Shown here in pieces: positions 24,108 through 36,500 of a DNA stretch of 64,000 nucleotides. Numbering within the stretch: the first letter of the stretch is position 1; each line of letters begins with the position of its first letter. Source of the DNA: Sitta carolinensis (lineage: Eukaryota > Chordata > Aves > Passeriformes > Sittidae); assembly GCA_032173965.1 (NCBI GenBank), contig CM063290.1, positions 5,035,501-5,099,500 on the forward strand, in the 5' to 3' direction. A program made the translations under genes and the position numbers. The notes under the pieces were generated by a model, which worked only from the letters and a program-made list of their open reading frames with translations, was not told the origin of the DNA and ran no database searches.

Positions 24108-26689
24108 GGAAGAAGGAAATGGAATTAGAGAGAGATAAAGAAAGCCTGTTAGATATGTTATTGTATTATCAAAATAGAAACACCCACTACTATGTGCTTT
24201 CCTTTCCTGGAAGGTGGGTTGTTTTCTATATTTACCACAGAAAATGCAAACAATTCACAACTCTTCCTAAACACAGGCCCAACTTGTACTGGATGCTCCA
24301 TTTCAGAGCTTCATCTAATCAGGACATGGAATAACAGGAAGCCTGAAAAATCATCTCCCAAAACAGTATCAAATTATCCTTCTTTTTATCCCTGCAATCT
24401 CATTCAACTTTTCAGTACAGTTCCACTGCATAGGCCTTTTTTGGCTGCAAATGTAGACAGCTGTTGGCTTATGATACCAGTGTAGCCAAAATTATCAGTT
24501 TGGTGGCTTGATGAGCATTGGTACTCATCCTCAACATTTTAAAAGGTATAAAGATGTATCCTGTAGTGCAAAAAGTAGAGGTATCTCCCCTAATTAATAG
24601 GAATTGCACTAAAAATCAGAAACCTTCATGAGTTTGGGTGAGTTTCTGTAGCCAGGCTTTTGAACATGTGCTTTTACAATAAAATTAGCATAAATGTCTT
24701 GGTCCAGTAAGCAGTGGGTCTTATCAACCTCTGATTAAAAAGCAAAACTAGCAGCTGTTGACACAATAACTGTAGAAAATACAGTGTCACTTAATGTATT
24801 ATATATTTAATATTGGGTTATCTTGTTATTTGAGTCTTTACTTCTTTGAGAGGAAGGTGTGCCAGAGGCATGAGTGTGTTCAGATGAATAAAATTTGCTT
24901 TTAATAAGCTTTAAATTCTTTAGAGACTAGACACAGCCACACTTCAGGTGGAAACTTCCCTTCTTATTTGGATTACCTGCCCTCCAGTTAAACAGTGAGG
25001 GTTTTTTTTGCCAAGCAAAGCAAAAAGCCCTTTGGGTGTAGTAAAGGCTGAGCACATTGACCCTTTGGGTAGGTTCTGAAATTTTTATGTGTGCAGGGTT
25101 GTAAATGATGCAAGATATACTAATGAATGGCACCCAGGTAGCTTGAGTGGCACATCCCTGCCAGATGGAGCTCTTTACATTATTGGTCAATGGAGCAGGA
25201 TTTGCACAAGATACATGGGGCTAATAAAGCACAAAGCACCCACAGCTATGGGTGACTTGTGTATGCTTAAGTTGTCAGCATGAATTTTGCAGTATTAAAG
25301 ATTACCTACATGATCAAATTCAAAATTGCAGCTGGATGCAAGCATGAGAGTAGATTAACTGGTTAAAACAGCCCCTTAAAAAATGAGCATATGCTCATTA
25401 TGGTAGTTCTCAGCCATGGTAACTTGTGACCTTACATGTAATAGAAGTCAAACATTTGTCCTTTTTTAAATGCAAGTTTAACAAGATAACTCAAGACAAC
25501 TGTTCACTTCTGTTTTCTCCCTTCATTCATATAAAAACTTCTAATAAATTAAAAAATAAGCTCACTCATTTTGCCAGTGTAGAAAACCCTATAATTTGTC
25601 TTTAATGTCATGTAGCCATCATTATCATTTATTATTTATATGAGAGATAAAATAGCTGAGCTTACATTAAGCTGGCTGGCAACAGAAGTTGCACTTCTAG
25701 AGACAACCAGAGAAGATTGTAACAGAAATGAGTAAATAATGAATTTCCTCTTAGATCTTCGGTATATATTTTATTACAGAACCTATTTTTTTCCATTTTA
25801 TTACATAACTGTGGTAAATTACAATAAAAAACATGCCTGTATTTTTATTTAATTAAAAAACCAAACAACTTTTCTGTGCTACCTTTGAATTATTACCTTT
25901 TAGGAACTTGACACCTACTTGGTCTCGAGTCAAGCCCATTCATTTTCCTTTTGTTTGACCTTACAAACAGAACAGACAAGTGGATACTTACGTGAAAAAG
26001 CCCTAAGAAATGCAAACTAAGTGTTGAATAGCACTGCCTGGCATTTTCTTATTTAGGGCGAGTACCAAGCATACAGTCAAATTGTTTGGGAATTCTCTAC
26101 CAACAAATTCAGTGTCCCTGTTCAAATTTGTTGTGACGCTATATCACTTGTGGTGTGGTAATGTAGAAACCTCATTTGGTTCTGAGTCACTTCCCACTGC
26201 TCCCGACTTCTCCAGTTTCTTGTCCGTGGTCCTTCAGTAGGAAAAGACAGTAGATTTTACCTTTATTTTAATTTTTTAAAATTATTTTTAGACATTTTCA
26301 TCCATAAAATTTTTAGGCGTATATCCATCATATTTGTTGGTGAGCCATCATTAAGGATTTTTTAATCGCTTTGAAGATATAAAAACTATTTTCTGTACAG
26401 CAAAATATTGTGTATACTATGACAGCAGAATTTTTATAACTTCCCTGAGGAGGCCATAGTGAGGTCACAGGATGCTTATTTTAATTTTTAGTCATGGGCA
26501 GCACTTGCTGAAATCCAAGTTATCTTCTCTTGCTGCTCTATCTTTCTCACTTGTCACTACATCACGTACACTAACCTTCTCTACATCCCTCAGGGGCTGA
26601 GAACATCTTTTGCCGATCTCAAGGACTACTCTCCTTGAGTTTGGAATTGTAGCATTCAGGATCATCAGATAAGCTGTTATTTTGATATT
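24103..26689. other. AT-rich non-coding stretch
   Basis: No gene or named repeat was seen. The stretch contains an 18-bp perfect palindrome at 25382-25399 (listed separately). Open frames are short and unconvincing. Confidence 0.55.
25382..25399. repeat. Perfect 18-bp palindrome
   Basis: AATGAGCATATGCTCATT reads identically on both strands with no spacer and contains an NdeI-type CATATG core. Its half-site ATGAGCAT is loosely octamer-like. A dimeric transcription-factor site is possible but unproven; a chance occurrence is also plausible. Confidence 0.8.
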
Positions 26690-27189
26690 GGTTTTGCATA
26701 ATTTTAATGATGAAACATTAATAGGCCACAGTTAATTCTTTCCATCATGACAAATGATTGCCTCCAGCAGAGCTGATCTTATGAGTGCAGAAGGCAGAGG
26801 ATGTGTTCTGATATTATTTGGACAAGTTAGTTGGCCTGTCAGTTTTGTTTGATTATCACAGCAGCCATTAAGAAGCAAATACCAAATGTCAGAAGATAAC
26901 AGCCCCCTAAAATGCCACATGCAGCCGGTGCTTTTCACATGCAAGCCCCTTTCTCTGAAAGCTACACTGATATGTACATGGTATCTGAATAGTCATCCTG
27001 CAGATTACATCAGGCAGTTTAAAGGGTTTGAATCCTTTCCCTCCCCGGTAACTTTTCCCACCTCGAATCCAGCCCGGTGTCCAGTCTGATGAGTCTCAAT
27101 GGCAATAGGATCCCTTGTGCACAGAGCTGATTACTTGTGGGAGAAGGTGCTTAGGATAATGAGCATGTTTCATGGCTTAATTAAGGGAG
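26690..27189. other. Unassigned stretch with conserved-element-like texture
   Basis: No coding feature is present. The sequence has balanced base composition with many TAAT cores (homeodomain-type), a GATTATCACA block, and CAGCAGCCATTAAG and TTAATTAAG motifs, without simple repeats. This resembles vertebrate conserved non-coding elements in gene deserts. It is an impression, not evidence of conservation. Confidence 0.2.
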
Positions 27190-27640
27190 TGTGTGAAGGA
27201 GTGCAGCTTCCTTTCCCTCGCTAAAGTGGGGAGAGACCTTCCCTCGTTTGTTCTGGCGCTGTGCAAGCCTTGCTTCTGCTGCTTTTCCTTCCTCTCTCCC
27301 TGTTGGTGCAGTTTGCCTCTCTGAAGCAGCCTGTGCTCCTGGGAGGGCTGGCTGTCCTGGCCCGAGCCCTTTCTGCTGTGGAATATCAGGAGCTAACACG
27401 CACGGACACGGGCACAGTGTGGAGAACTTGGAGTTCCCAGCTCCGAGACCCTGGGGAGCCCTGGCTGTCCTTGGCTGAGCCGAAGCACTCGGACAAACCT
27501 CGGGCAGCTCAGGGACAGGTGGAAAAGCTCAGGGAATGGACCCTTAGGAGCTGTGGTGCTATGTGCTGCTCCACAACGGAATGTGGAATAAAATCTCGGG
27601 AAGGCTGACCTTGTGTCCGTGTCTAGCAGCGTGGTACTGG
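27190..27640. other. Isolated GC-rich patch of unknown origin
   Basis: This is sharply GC-richer than its surroundings. It holds a 115-codon frame on + (27261-27608) that starts with a Leu-rich, signal-peptide-like segment, and an AATAAA at 27587-27592 overlapping its end. Overlapping frames in both directions (27248-27478 +, 27393-27647 -, 27181-27399 -) suggest general GC-richness rather than coding. An old LTR or a terminal exon of a non-coding transcript are possible alternatives. I could not find TG...CA ends with a matching target duplication. Confidence 0.35.
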
Positions 27641-28053
27641 TGTGCACTTTAGTTAATTGCTTTTAGAACATTAATTAATAATGCTGCTTACCAACATAAT
27701 GCTGTTAGTGTGTCAGTGAAACCTCAGCACAAGCAGGACTTAAGGATACATATCTGCTCAAAAAGCCTCACCAAATTAAAAAAATATTAGTAATAGGTTT
27801 ATTGTCTATGAGATTTCCCCAAGGAAAGGTGGGCTGCTGCTTCCACACTTCCTCTTCCCTAACACCATAAACAGATTGTGAGTGAATGTACCTTATACTT
27901 ATTAATAATATAGATTAGTGTCACCACAGATAACACATGTATATATCTCCTTCATTTACAAGTGCTCGACAGAGCATGGATCTCATTTTGAAAGGGATAA
28001 TACCCTCGAGCTGGGGGGGATGAGCAGTATCCACCGGGAAGGATGCCCTGATC
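27641..28053. other. AT-rich non-coding spacer
   Basis: No gene was seen. It separates the GC-rich patch from the solo LTR. A short G8 run lies near 28013-28020. Confidence 0.5.
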
Positions 28054-28058
28054 GTGGA
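28054..28058. repeat. Target-site duplication (left) of solo LTR
   Basis: GTGGA directly abuts the TG end of the LTR and is repeated exactly at 28713-28717 next to the CA end. Confidence 0.8.
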
Positions 28059-28105
28059 TGGTATAAATGAACGGGCCAGGAGACCTTCTGCTCCCTTTTA
28101 AAGCC

Positions 28106-28111
28106 TTTATT
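28106..28111 (-). promoter_or_regulatory. LTR polyadenylation signal AATAAA
   Basis: The complement TTTATT on + reads AATAAA in the sense direction of the LTR, followed by 47 bases to the LTR end. The position matches that expected for the retroviral R region. Confidence 0.55.
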
Positions 28112-28170
28112 GTGACCAGCCTGGGTGGGGGCTCGAGGGGTCGCGCTCACCGCCACTGCTCCCTGGGGGC

Positions 28171-28191
28171 GAGAAGGAGGAGGAGGAGGAG
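28171..28191. repeat. (GGA)n trinucleotide run inside the LTR
   Basis: A short purine-rich AAGGAGGAGGAGGAGGAG tract, directly visible, within the solo LTR. Confidence 0.85.
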
Positions 28192-28712
28192 CAAGCAGCT
28201 TTGCCTTAACGACAGAGCTGGGGGCTCTGACCTTGCACGAGTCCTAGAAGAGACTTCCTCCCTTTTGGCTCGCTTGAGGTCCAGGGGGTGACTCTGAGCA
28301 AGTCTTACTTGGTTACAGTGAGATGATCAAACAGTTCTCCAGATAGCTGCTGTTCTTCCCAATCTTCTAGGGTGCTTTAGCAAGGGATCTGTGCATCAGT
28401 TTCCAACCTTCAGCGGTTTGTATGTGGTGCTCTCACTCCGGGGGTCCCTTGGATCTCTGGGAGTTCACACGGTTTACAGACCGGCTGGAGCCACTGCTGG
28501 TCATGGGAAGAACAGGGGAGCAGTGGAGGTGGAGCCCGACAGGAACAGGAACAAGGAACAGGAGACAGGAACTTGGGATAGGGCTACAGTACGGGTACAA
28601 GGTGGGTGATTTTTAAACTTATTTAACAGTCATAACAGTTGTTACAACAAACATTAACTTTCCAACTACAAACATGGTTAACAATAACTCTTGACTCTTT
28701 TTCCTTCTAACA

Positions 28713-28717
28713 GTGGA
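28713..28717. repeat. Target-site duplication (right) of solo LTR
   Basis: GTGGA matches 28054-28058 exactly and abuts the CA-type end (TAACA on +) of the LTR. Confidence 0.8.
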
Positions 28718-28965
28718 GCAGCCCCTTGCTCCTCTTTGGGAACCCTTGGCTCCAATTTTTTTCACCTTGCCCTGAATTCCTGCCCCTCCGAGCCCCGGCC
28801 GTGCCCCGTGAGTGGATCTCTGGGTCAGGCACCGCTGCAATATCGCTGGCCTTGGAGCACAGGCAGAGCGGGCACGTTTCTGGCAGGGGGAGGGCTTTGC
28901 TCCACTCTCACAGCTCCTTGCAGGCAGCAGGGCATGGCCAATGGCCCTGCTCCTGGCCAGTGAGA
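28718..28965. other. GC-rich flank of the solo LTR, unassigned
   Basis: This is a GC-rich, moderately CpG-containing segment immediately outside the target duplication. Frames of 90-99 codons run in all three + frames here, which argues against any one being real. It may be an older repeat or regulatory sequence into which the retrovirus inserted. Confidence 0.35.
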
Positions 28966-31900
28966 TTTTCAGCCAATTCCTTTGGTGGTGGAGTAGACGA
29001 CATCAATTTGTAACCACTCGTAATACTGCTTGGTCAGCAGTGCTTCACATGTACATCCATGCTCTGTATTTGAGTGTTTTATCTGCTAATTATAGAGTTT
29101 CCAATATCTAATAGACATGAACATGCTATAATGAATATTAAAACAGAATAAAAATTATAAACACCTGGGAACAGTTCCCAAAACTTTGCCACGTGTAAGT
29201 CTTTTTCATATATAGGATTTATACACATCCATGACTTGACTTCGAGGTGTTTTTCTTCTGAGAGCCAAAGCAACCTTGTAATTATAGCCAGATCACTTAG
29301 TATGAGCTGTAATAATAGTTTTAATAGTGTTACCTTTGATACGTTGTGCTATTCATTGTAGATGAACACTTAATGCCTGGAATCTTCCACCAGTAAATTC
29401 CAGTGATTTTTTTTTTTTTTTTTCCAGGAGGGTTGCTTGCTGTACAATAAGCATTTTACTATCTCCAGGCAGTTTTATTACCCCACTGTGTTTTCCGTAT
29501 AGAGCCATGACCCTGTACTTGGATAGAAGCCAAAGGATGAGCAGCATGAGATATTATAATTTGGTTTTATTTGAGACCCTTTTAACAATATAATAATTTA
29601 TGATAGCTAAGGTTTCCTTTGGGAAAACATGTAGGAAACAGTTTTATCTTTAACTCACTTTCAGAAACACTGGTTTGGACAAATAATTTTTTCTTAAAAG
29701 GTATGCTTGTAGGCAGCATAGTTAATTAATCTAAATATCCTTGGGTTTGTGGCATTTAGGTATAAATGAAGTTATATATCTCCTAGCAGGGCTGTTGAGT
29801 GCTTTGTTTAGAAAAATGTTGGAGTCAGCACTGTTCTCTGACACGGTGTCTCGGCGCATCTGCAATATTCACATACCCAGAACCTATTTTGCTGAATCTA
29901 ATTGATTCACACATTCCTCTCTGAAATTATTTAATATCTCATGTTCACAAAGATAGCAACTTTTACAGATCATTTCATTTAAAATGCAGGATTCTAGTTT
30001 ATACTTGATAAGCCACAATGCTGGGAAGCGCAGCATTTTCATGAATAATAGCTGGAGTACCTGAAACAGTTTTTTAAACAGCTTTTTTTTTTTTTCTTTT
30101 TTACAAATTTAATTGGAGAAATCTAATGCATGCACATACCATGAAAATTATATTTTTTGGCATTAAGCTTTCAAGAGGGAGCTTTTAATTTGTTTTAAAC
30201 CAGGACTCTACCCTGCTGATGGATTACAAATTGTTGTCTGCTGTACCTACAGATCATTCCAGCTTTTCTGTGCTTTAAATAGGAGACACAGTGAAACTTG
30301 AAACAAATCATCCAACTTCAGCATGCACTAGGTGCTCTGTGCCACACTACTTCTAAATAAAGATAGGCATTCCAACTCTGTTCACAATTGAGTTTCAAAT
30401 TGGATTTCAAATGGTTGCTCCCTTCCAAAAGGGAGCATCAACAGGTCTTGGTTTCTCTCTTTAAACAAAAATTTTAGGCAATTGTAATTGTTAAGAAATG
30501 GCCTTAGCCATACCTGTAGTTTTGAGTAACCATCTCTATTAACTTGTGATTTCTGAATATGTAAATAAGATGTGTTTTTGCTGATTTAACATGATTTTCA
30601 TAATCTTGTTGGTCATTCAGAAGGCTCTTTCTTTAATATTGGTGTTAGATAGTTTTCAATAATGCAATACATGATGTTTTTACCTGTTGCAATCCTCTTG
30701 AGAAGCACTACTGTCACATTTGAACGACTCTGCTCTGAGATTTCTGGAAAATGCTGTTTTCTGGCTGAAATAACCAATGAAGGGTAGATTTTGGCCAAAC
30801 ATTTTTAAGGAAGTGTTCAGGTCACCATCTGATTCCAGTTCCACTGTTATCTTCTGTTATCACCTGAAGTAAAGGAGACTGGCATTTGATTTACTTAAAA
30901 AAAAAAATGCGTCTCATAGCAGTGCTTGCAGAGAGAGCATTTATTAAGCTGTTCTTATACCAAATTGTTCTTATTAAATATTAAGCACAGTTATTTTTAA
31001 ACTTCTGGGACCTATGTTGCGTGTTCCATGTCATAAATCTATTATCTGTCTGTAGGGAGGTAATGAGAAAAACGGGGTAAAAGTCAGATTTGCTATTCAT
31101 ATCATTGTATCATTATATTGTGAACATTTATATCCCTGGAGTTGGATGTAACACAGGGAAAAATTCTTGTTTTCTGTAGACTCTGGGTGTGGAAAGTAAA
31201 GAAAACCATTAAAAACTTGACACAGCTTGCCAAAAAGGGAGATGGATTAGTCTGAGAGGAGCACAAGAAATAGGAAAACTGAAAGAGGTCACTGAACAGA
31301 AAGTTGATATGAGCCTGCCAGGTGTTTTCCCTTGTAAGGCCAGATATGCTCTATATGGTGCCTTGGCATTTGTTCTGTCAGTGAACCACACATGTCACAA
31401 AAATCTTAATGGAAAGCTTGAGTTGCCTTACAGCACTTGAGAACAAGCTTCCCTGCATCCTCATGCCTTCCTGGGATGCCCAAACAGGCAGAGATTTCAT
31501 ATGGAAATATTTAAAATTCCTGAAGTAAGGGTGCTTAACGCTGGCAAGGCCCTGAGATGCACATAGGAATCTGTGTGTGGGTGCTCCAGCTTAAGCTGCA
31601 CCCTGCTGCCTTACCTATGCAGCAAAAAAAAATCACAATCAAAGGCAAGAAGAAGCAAAATTGACCAGTTTTATTGTACAGCTAGCTTATTTCTGTTGTG
31701 CTTGAAGATCAGCTGGGATCCTTCAGACTGGAGACATTGTGAACTCAAAGCAGCTGATAGTTCCTGAGCTGAAGTTTCACAATGATGCAGGAAAAGCAGA
31801 CAAGTGTGGGAACTGCTCCTTTTCCTTCTGCCGAGTTTTGAACACAAGTTTATGGAGCTCATCCTCAGCTGCTCGATTCTGTTATTACTGAGATGATGTG

Positions 31901-33179
31901 AGTGAAATGATGGCAATTTTTATCAGTGCCAGTGTGTCCCCATGTTTACTGGAATTTTCTCTAGTCAAAGTACAGCTGAAAGAAAATTTCAGCTACAGAA
32001 GAACAACTTATCCACATATTGGAAATGGAGCATATTAATTGGATATGTATGAAATGAAAATTGCCTTGCGGAGGAACAGAAATCAAACCTACTATTTCCC
32101 AAGTATTAATTTCATCTGTTATTTTATTTCATCTGCAGTGATAGGGGATGTCTTCTTTGCATTTAAAAAGCCAGAATCACTCTTTGGAGTTTCCAAATGA
32201 AAACATGCCTATCTTTTAATGTGGGTTGTTAAACTGAGACCTGAATGGCCTATTTATTTGCTTTGTTTGAGTGGAAACTGGATCTAATCTGTATGTACAC
32301 CAAGGGCTCTTCCTCCCTCAATTTCTCTGAAAAACTGCAATTAGATTTTAGGCATAATAGGATTAAAGCATTATATTGCATATGACATGACATTTGTGTG
32401 CAGAATTATTGGATTTTATATTCTCACAGATATTTTACTTGAATATAGAGATAAAAAAGATGACCTAATTCATCTTGTATATCTCTTTCAGGACCATGCC
32501 TCTGTTTTATTCTACTTATGCTTTTCCCAGTTTCATTTTAAGTCTGCCATTTCCTTGGAAGATTATTTCACAGCATATTAGACCTCACTGTTAGGTGGAT
32601 TTTTTTTTTTTCCAGTGTACAGTTTTCTTATATCTTTAAAATACAGAAGGCAGCAGTTTTTTAATCTATTTTGAGCCCATGGAGCACAGTAAAAATTGTA
32701 GTGAGGCACAATTCCACCAAAAAAAAAAGAAATCAAATATAAATGAAAAATAAGTATATTTAAAGAGAATATATTAATTCACTTTGATTTTAGGGTAAAT
32801 GAGAACTAAATACGCAAGGAAATACTAAAACTACTTTTGTTTTTTATTTCTACCAATTTCTCTTGCCAGTTTGCCCTCTGTACTGTGTTAGAGAAACTGA
32901 GGGCCACTTAGAAACTAAGGGCCACCTTCCTTCATTTGGAAAATTTTCTAATTTATTAACTTCTAATTATTTTTAGCCCCACAGCTCTGCGTGCAGGGCA
33001 TCTGTGGGGCAGTAAAAACGCAATAGATTTGGGGCTAACATGCCAGGACTGCTTCCCTTTAAGCAGCCAGGATGTGCAAGAGCTGAGCCAACGTGCCAAC
33101 ACTCTGATGAACGGAGAGGACAGAACAAAAATCTGTTGATTAAACACGCTGGCTGTGAGACGGGGTTGCAGATGCACAG
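28966..33179. other. AT-rich non-coding stretch
   Basis: No gene is supported. It contains T17 at 29407-29423, a T-rich run at 30083-30102 and a 9-bp hairpin at 30416-30437 (TGCTCCCTT arm, 4-nt loop). A tandem pair of GAAACTNAGGGCCAC units occurs around 32893-32927. No recognisable interspersed repeat was seen. Confidence 0.55.
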
Positions 33180-33545
33180 ATAAAATGATTGCATGAAGGA
33201 TTTCTGGGGCTTGGTGTCAGGGATGGAGTTTTTCCCCCCCTCTCCCAGACCTGCAGAGGTGAAAGCGGGCGGCTTTAGGGAGGCTCCACCTTTAGCCAGG
33301 GCTCCAAGCAATGCCTTGGCACCAAACTCCTGCACATCTCTGCTGCAGTTTCCATTCTGGACGAGGCCAGTGTGGAAGGAATCCATTTGGCCAATGGCTC
33401 AGGGGGAAGTGGCGTCCAAAAGACATCCCAGGTCAGGAGCAGCGAGGTGAGATCCAGCCCGCGGATCCCGTAAGGAGCTGGCAGAGCTGGAGACCCCAGT
33501 GACACGGGCTACAGAGCTTGGGAAGAGCCAGGAACAGCTCTTTTG
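33180..33545. other. GC-rich patch with overlapping frames, unassigned
   Basis: This local GC-rich segment has five or more overlapping frames on both strands (63-137 codons) and no domain in any of them. CCAATGG and similar blocks are present. It could be an old repeat, a non-coding exon or a CpG-poor regulatory region. I found no LTR ends or target duplication. Confidence 0.3.
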
Positions 33546-36500
33546 GGAATGAGAAATACATCTTGGGAAAACGACAGCGTTAGGCAGTATTTATGTACTT
33601 TAATGGTGTTCCAAATACCCATTTTCAAAGAGGCACCTTCAGATTTACCTTCCTGACAGAAAAGTTACAACCTGTGCCATGTCCTGGGATGAAACTACAG
33701 CTAGATTTTCCACTGGTTGACAAATGAAAGCGATTTAACCCCCTGGGTTTAAGTTGGAAATATCAAGTTGAAAATGAGCAAAAAATATTCAGTTGTAAAT
33801 ATTTAGGGTTTTTTTTATTATTTTTAGCTAATAAATAGAACAACAAAAAAGGTGATTTTCAAACCCCTTATATTCTATTAAATATGGAGTTGGTTTTGTT
33901 TAGGCAGAACTACATACCACAGGCACATACTCGTCTATCTGTATGTAACTTAACATGGAATTACTCAGAATATTAATTTTACAGTCTTAACACAATTTAT
34001 ATTATTTTAGTTTTAGGGTCTTAAAAATGATGAATAATGTAACTTAAGTTAGTAGATTAACTTCCTGCTCTAGTTCTGTCATGCCATGTGTGAGCAGGAA
34101 TTTAGTTTTGATGGTAACATGTAAAACATAATTTTAATTTGTTGCATAAAACTGTCCTGAGAGTGCTGAGATACATTAAGAATCAACAAAAGTAAGATTA
34201 TCCAAAATTTATTTTGGGTTACGTGCCTAAAAAAGAAAATTTCCATCAGTTTTGATGGTAATTAAGTTTTTTTCAGTCATCACTTGACAGAATTTCCATG
34301 ATATTCTGATATCAGAAAATGGCCATGCATGCATAGCACAGTTGTCTGAAGAGGCAAATCAGATTAAAGAGGTAGGAAATGAATTGTGCAAAGGCTGAAC
34401 ACCTCATGAGTACAGAGGGAACTCTACCTAACTGCTTGATATTCTGGAACAATTTTTTCTAAATTTTTGAATTAATACATGGCATATTTTTCTTCCTAGT
34501 TTCTTGTCAAAACTGAAAGAGGAAGCCTGCTGGCTTTTCAGCTCATAGCCATTTCTCCAACATTCAAGGAATTAATCTGAATGAGAAGATATTCTTCAGC
34601 TCATTAAGATTTGTGAGGCACTACTGGTTCAGTATAGTTTTAAATGAACATTTAGAGGATTTTAATAGTTTATCAGACATTTATATCTTTAAGTTATATT
34701 TTAACACTGCTAATCACAGTATCATGTAGAAATTTAGATGTGATAATTTTTTTAAAAAGAAGTGCTTGTAGCCTAAATTAAGTAGCATTGATTCAAAATT
34801 GATTTTTCACTTCGGCTTGAGGTACGAATACTGGTAAAAGTGAATTGGGAAAGGAAGTAATACCTAAACTCTTCAGTGCAATCCTCCAATCCACGTCTGC
34901 ATGGTGCATGTATAATTCTAGTGCACGTTCAGTAATATAAGTACCTCCTCATTACAGTGATACACGTGGTAATGAAGCATTGCATGTTGAAATGCAAACT
35001 TCCCTCCAGGGACACCAGGCTCATTTTGAAGTCTCATATCACGCCACCTCTCCAGGCTGAAAGCTCTGCAGAGATGAGATGGTTTTGCTATTCCCTGGCC
35101 TCCTATAAACTATTCCAAGAGATCAGCTGGCTTTGATGTTGCAGAATTTAGTGGAGAGGCAAGGAGGTGGTATTTATACCAGTATTATACGTGATACCAT
35201 GTCTGCATTTCACATTTGGGTCACTGATTAAGTGGATTTGTGCGTTGGCTCACAAAGGTGTTTCGTGTTCCAGGTGGGTGGTGGTAGAACGTGTGACTTA
35301 ATCTCCTAGAAGTGCAGGTAAGCAATCCCATAATTTGTGTACTTTACAATGATCCAGCTGAGAAACTCATCCAGGAGCATAAAAGAGCCCTGATGAGAAA
35401 AAGATAAGCAACATATGTAAGTACAATCTTAGAACAGAGCCTTTAGCATTAATAGAATATTTTGTAGGAATCTCATTAGGCTGTAACTAGAATTTACATA
35501 CTGAAGAATAGTGTGCTAAATCTTCCCTTAAGGGGCAAAAATGAAATGTAAACCTGGCTTCTTCCAGCCTTAAGATATTAAATGAAAATCATTTTTTTTC
35601 ATCTTAGCAGCCACAGCCTTTCCTTTTCTTCCTTTGCTGCCCTGGCTCTGTGTTCTGGTGCACTGAACCCACAGTGCTTTGACCATATTCAAACTAATCC
35701 TCTGTGGTGCAATGTGTACAAATCTGTCCAATCTTCATTTTCTGTCACCCAAAAAGTGCTAATCTCCCTTTCTGTGGGAAATGATTTTTGCCAGCCATTC
35801 AGTCCTCACTGATTTTCTGTCACTGGAAACAACTATGTGCTATGAAGTTCTGGGAAATGAAGAGCTCTGCAACAAGGAGGGAATAGAAAAGATTTTAAGT
35901 AATTATAAATTATTTAATAATTAGAAAAAGAAGCTATTTAAGGAGCATAACTGAAATTGTGAAATGCCTATGAGTTTCAGTGGACAGGAAATCAATTCCA
36001 TAGTTACATTTCCAGGGTTTGCAGCAGTCTTTTGCACTACACCCATTGAATGCTCCATTTCTTTCAACTATCAAGGTTACTGAACTTCAGTATACACTTC
36101 TCCTACTGTGTTTACAAATCAATTAACTCAAAAGAACAAAGCTTTTTTCCATGCTAGAGAAGTAATGCTCATTAAATTTTGGGTAAGGTGCAAAGACAAT
36201 TACTTCTAAAAATGGATGAAATTAATTGCACTCTTGCTTGCTTTTGATCTTGTGCAGCTTACATTATGCTTGTTGGTTTTCTTCCCCCTCTCTTGAATGT
36301 GTCGGTGTTCCAGAGACAGACATGGTTTAGTGATTAAAACAATATTTTTTTGAGTAAATTGCAGTGTGCCCTGTCTGCTTTAAACATAATAAGGCTGCAT
36401 AAAAGAGTTATCTGAGGTTTGATCAGTCCTTGCTCGTCGCTGTGGCATTCAGTAGTGTAATGCAATGTGGTCGCTCTGAATCCTAACAGTGAATTTTCTG

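Larger units (their letters stand above)
28059..28712 (-). mobile_element. Solo LTR of an endogenous retrovirus (654 bp)
   Basis: On the - strand the element begins TGTTAGAAGG and ends in TTTATACCA, giving TG...CA termini. A GTGGA duplication flanks it on both sides. A - strand AATAAA (complement at 28106-28111) lies about 47 bases from the 3' end, consistent with an R/U5 polyadenylation signal. The interior has a GGA trinucleotide run (28171-28191) and an AGGAAC-type purine-rich repeat (28538-28572). No gag, pol or env sequence or second LTR is nearby, so this is a product of LTR-LTR recombination. A 5-bp duplication fits ERVL-type or some ERVK-type elements; the family is not resolved. Several CpGs survive, suggesting moderate age. 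Confidence 0.78.

Noticed and set aside
28054..28717. Full-length endogenous retrovirus
   Set aside because: No second LTR, primer-binding site or gag/pol/env-like frames lie on either side; target duplications directly flank the single LTR.
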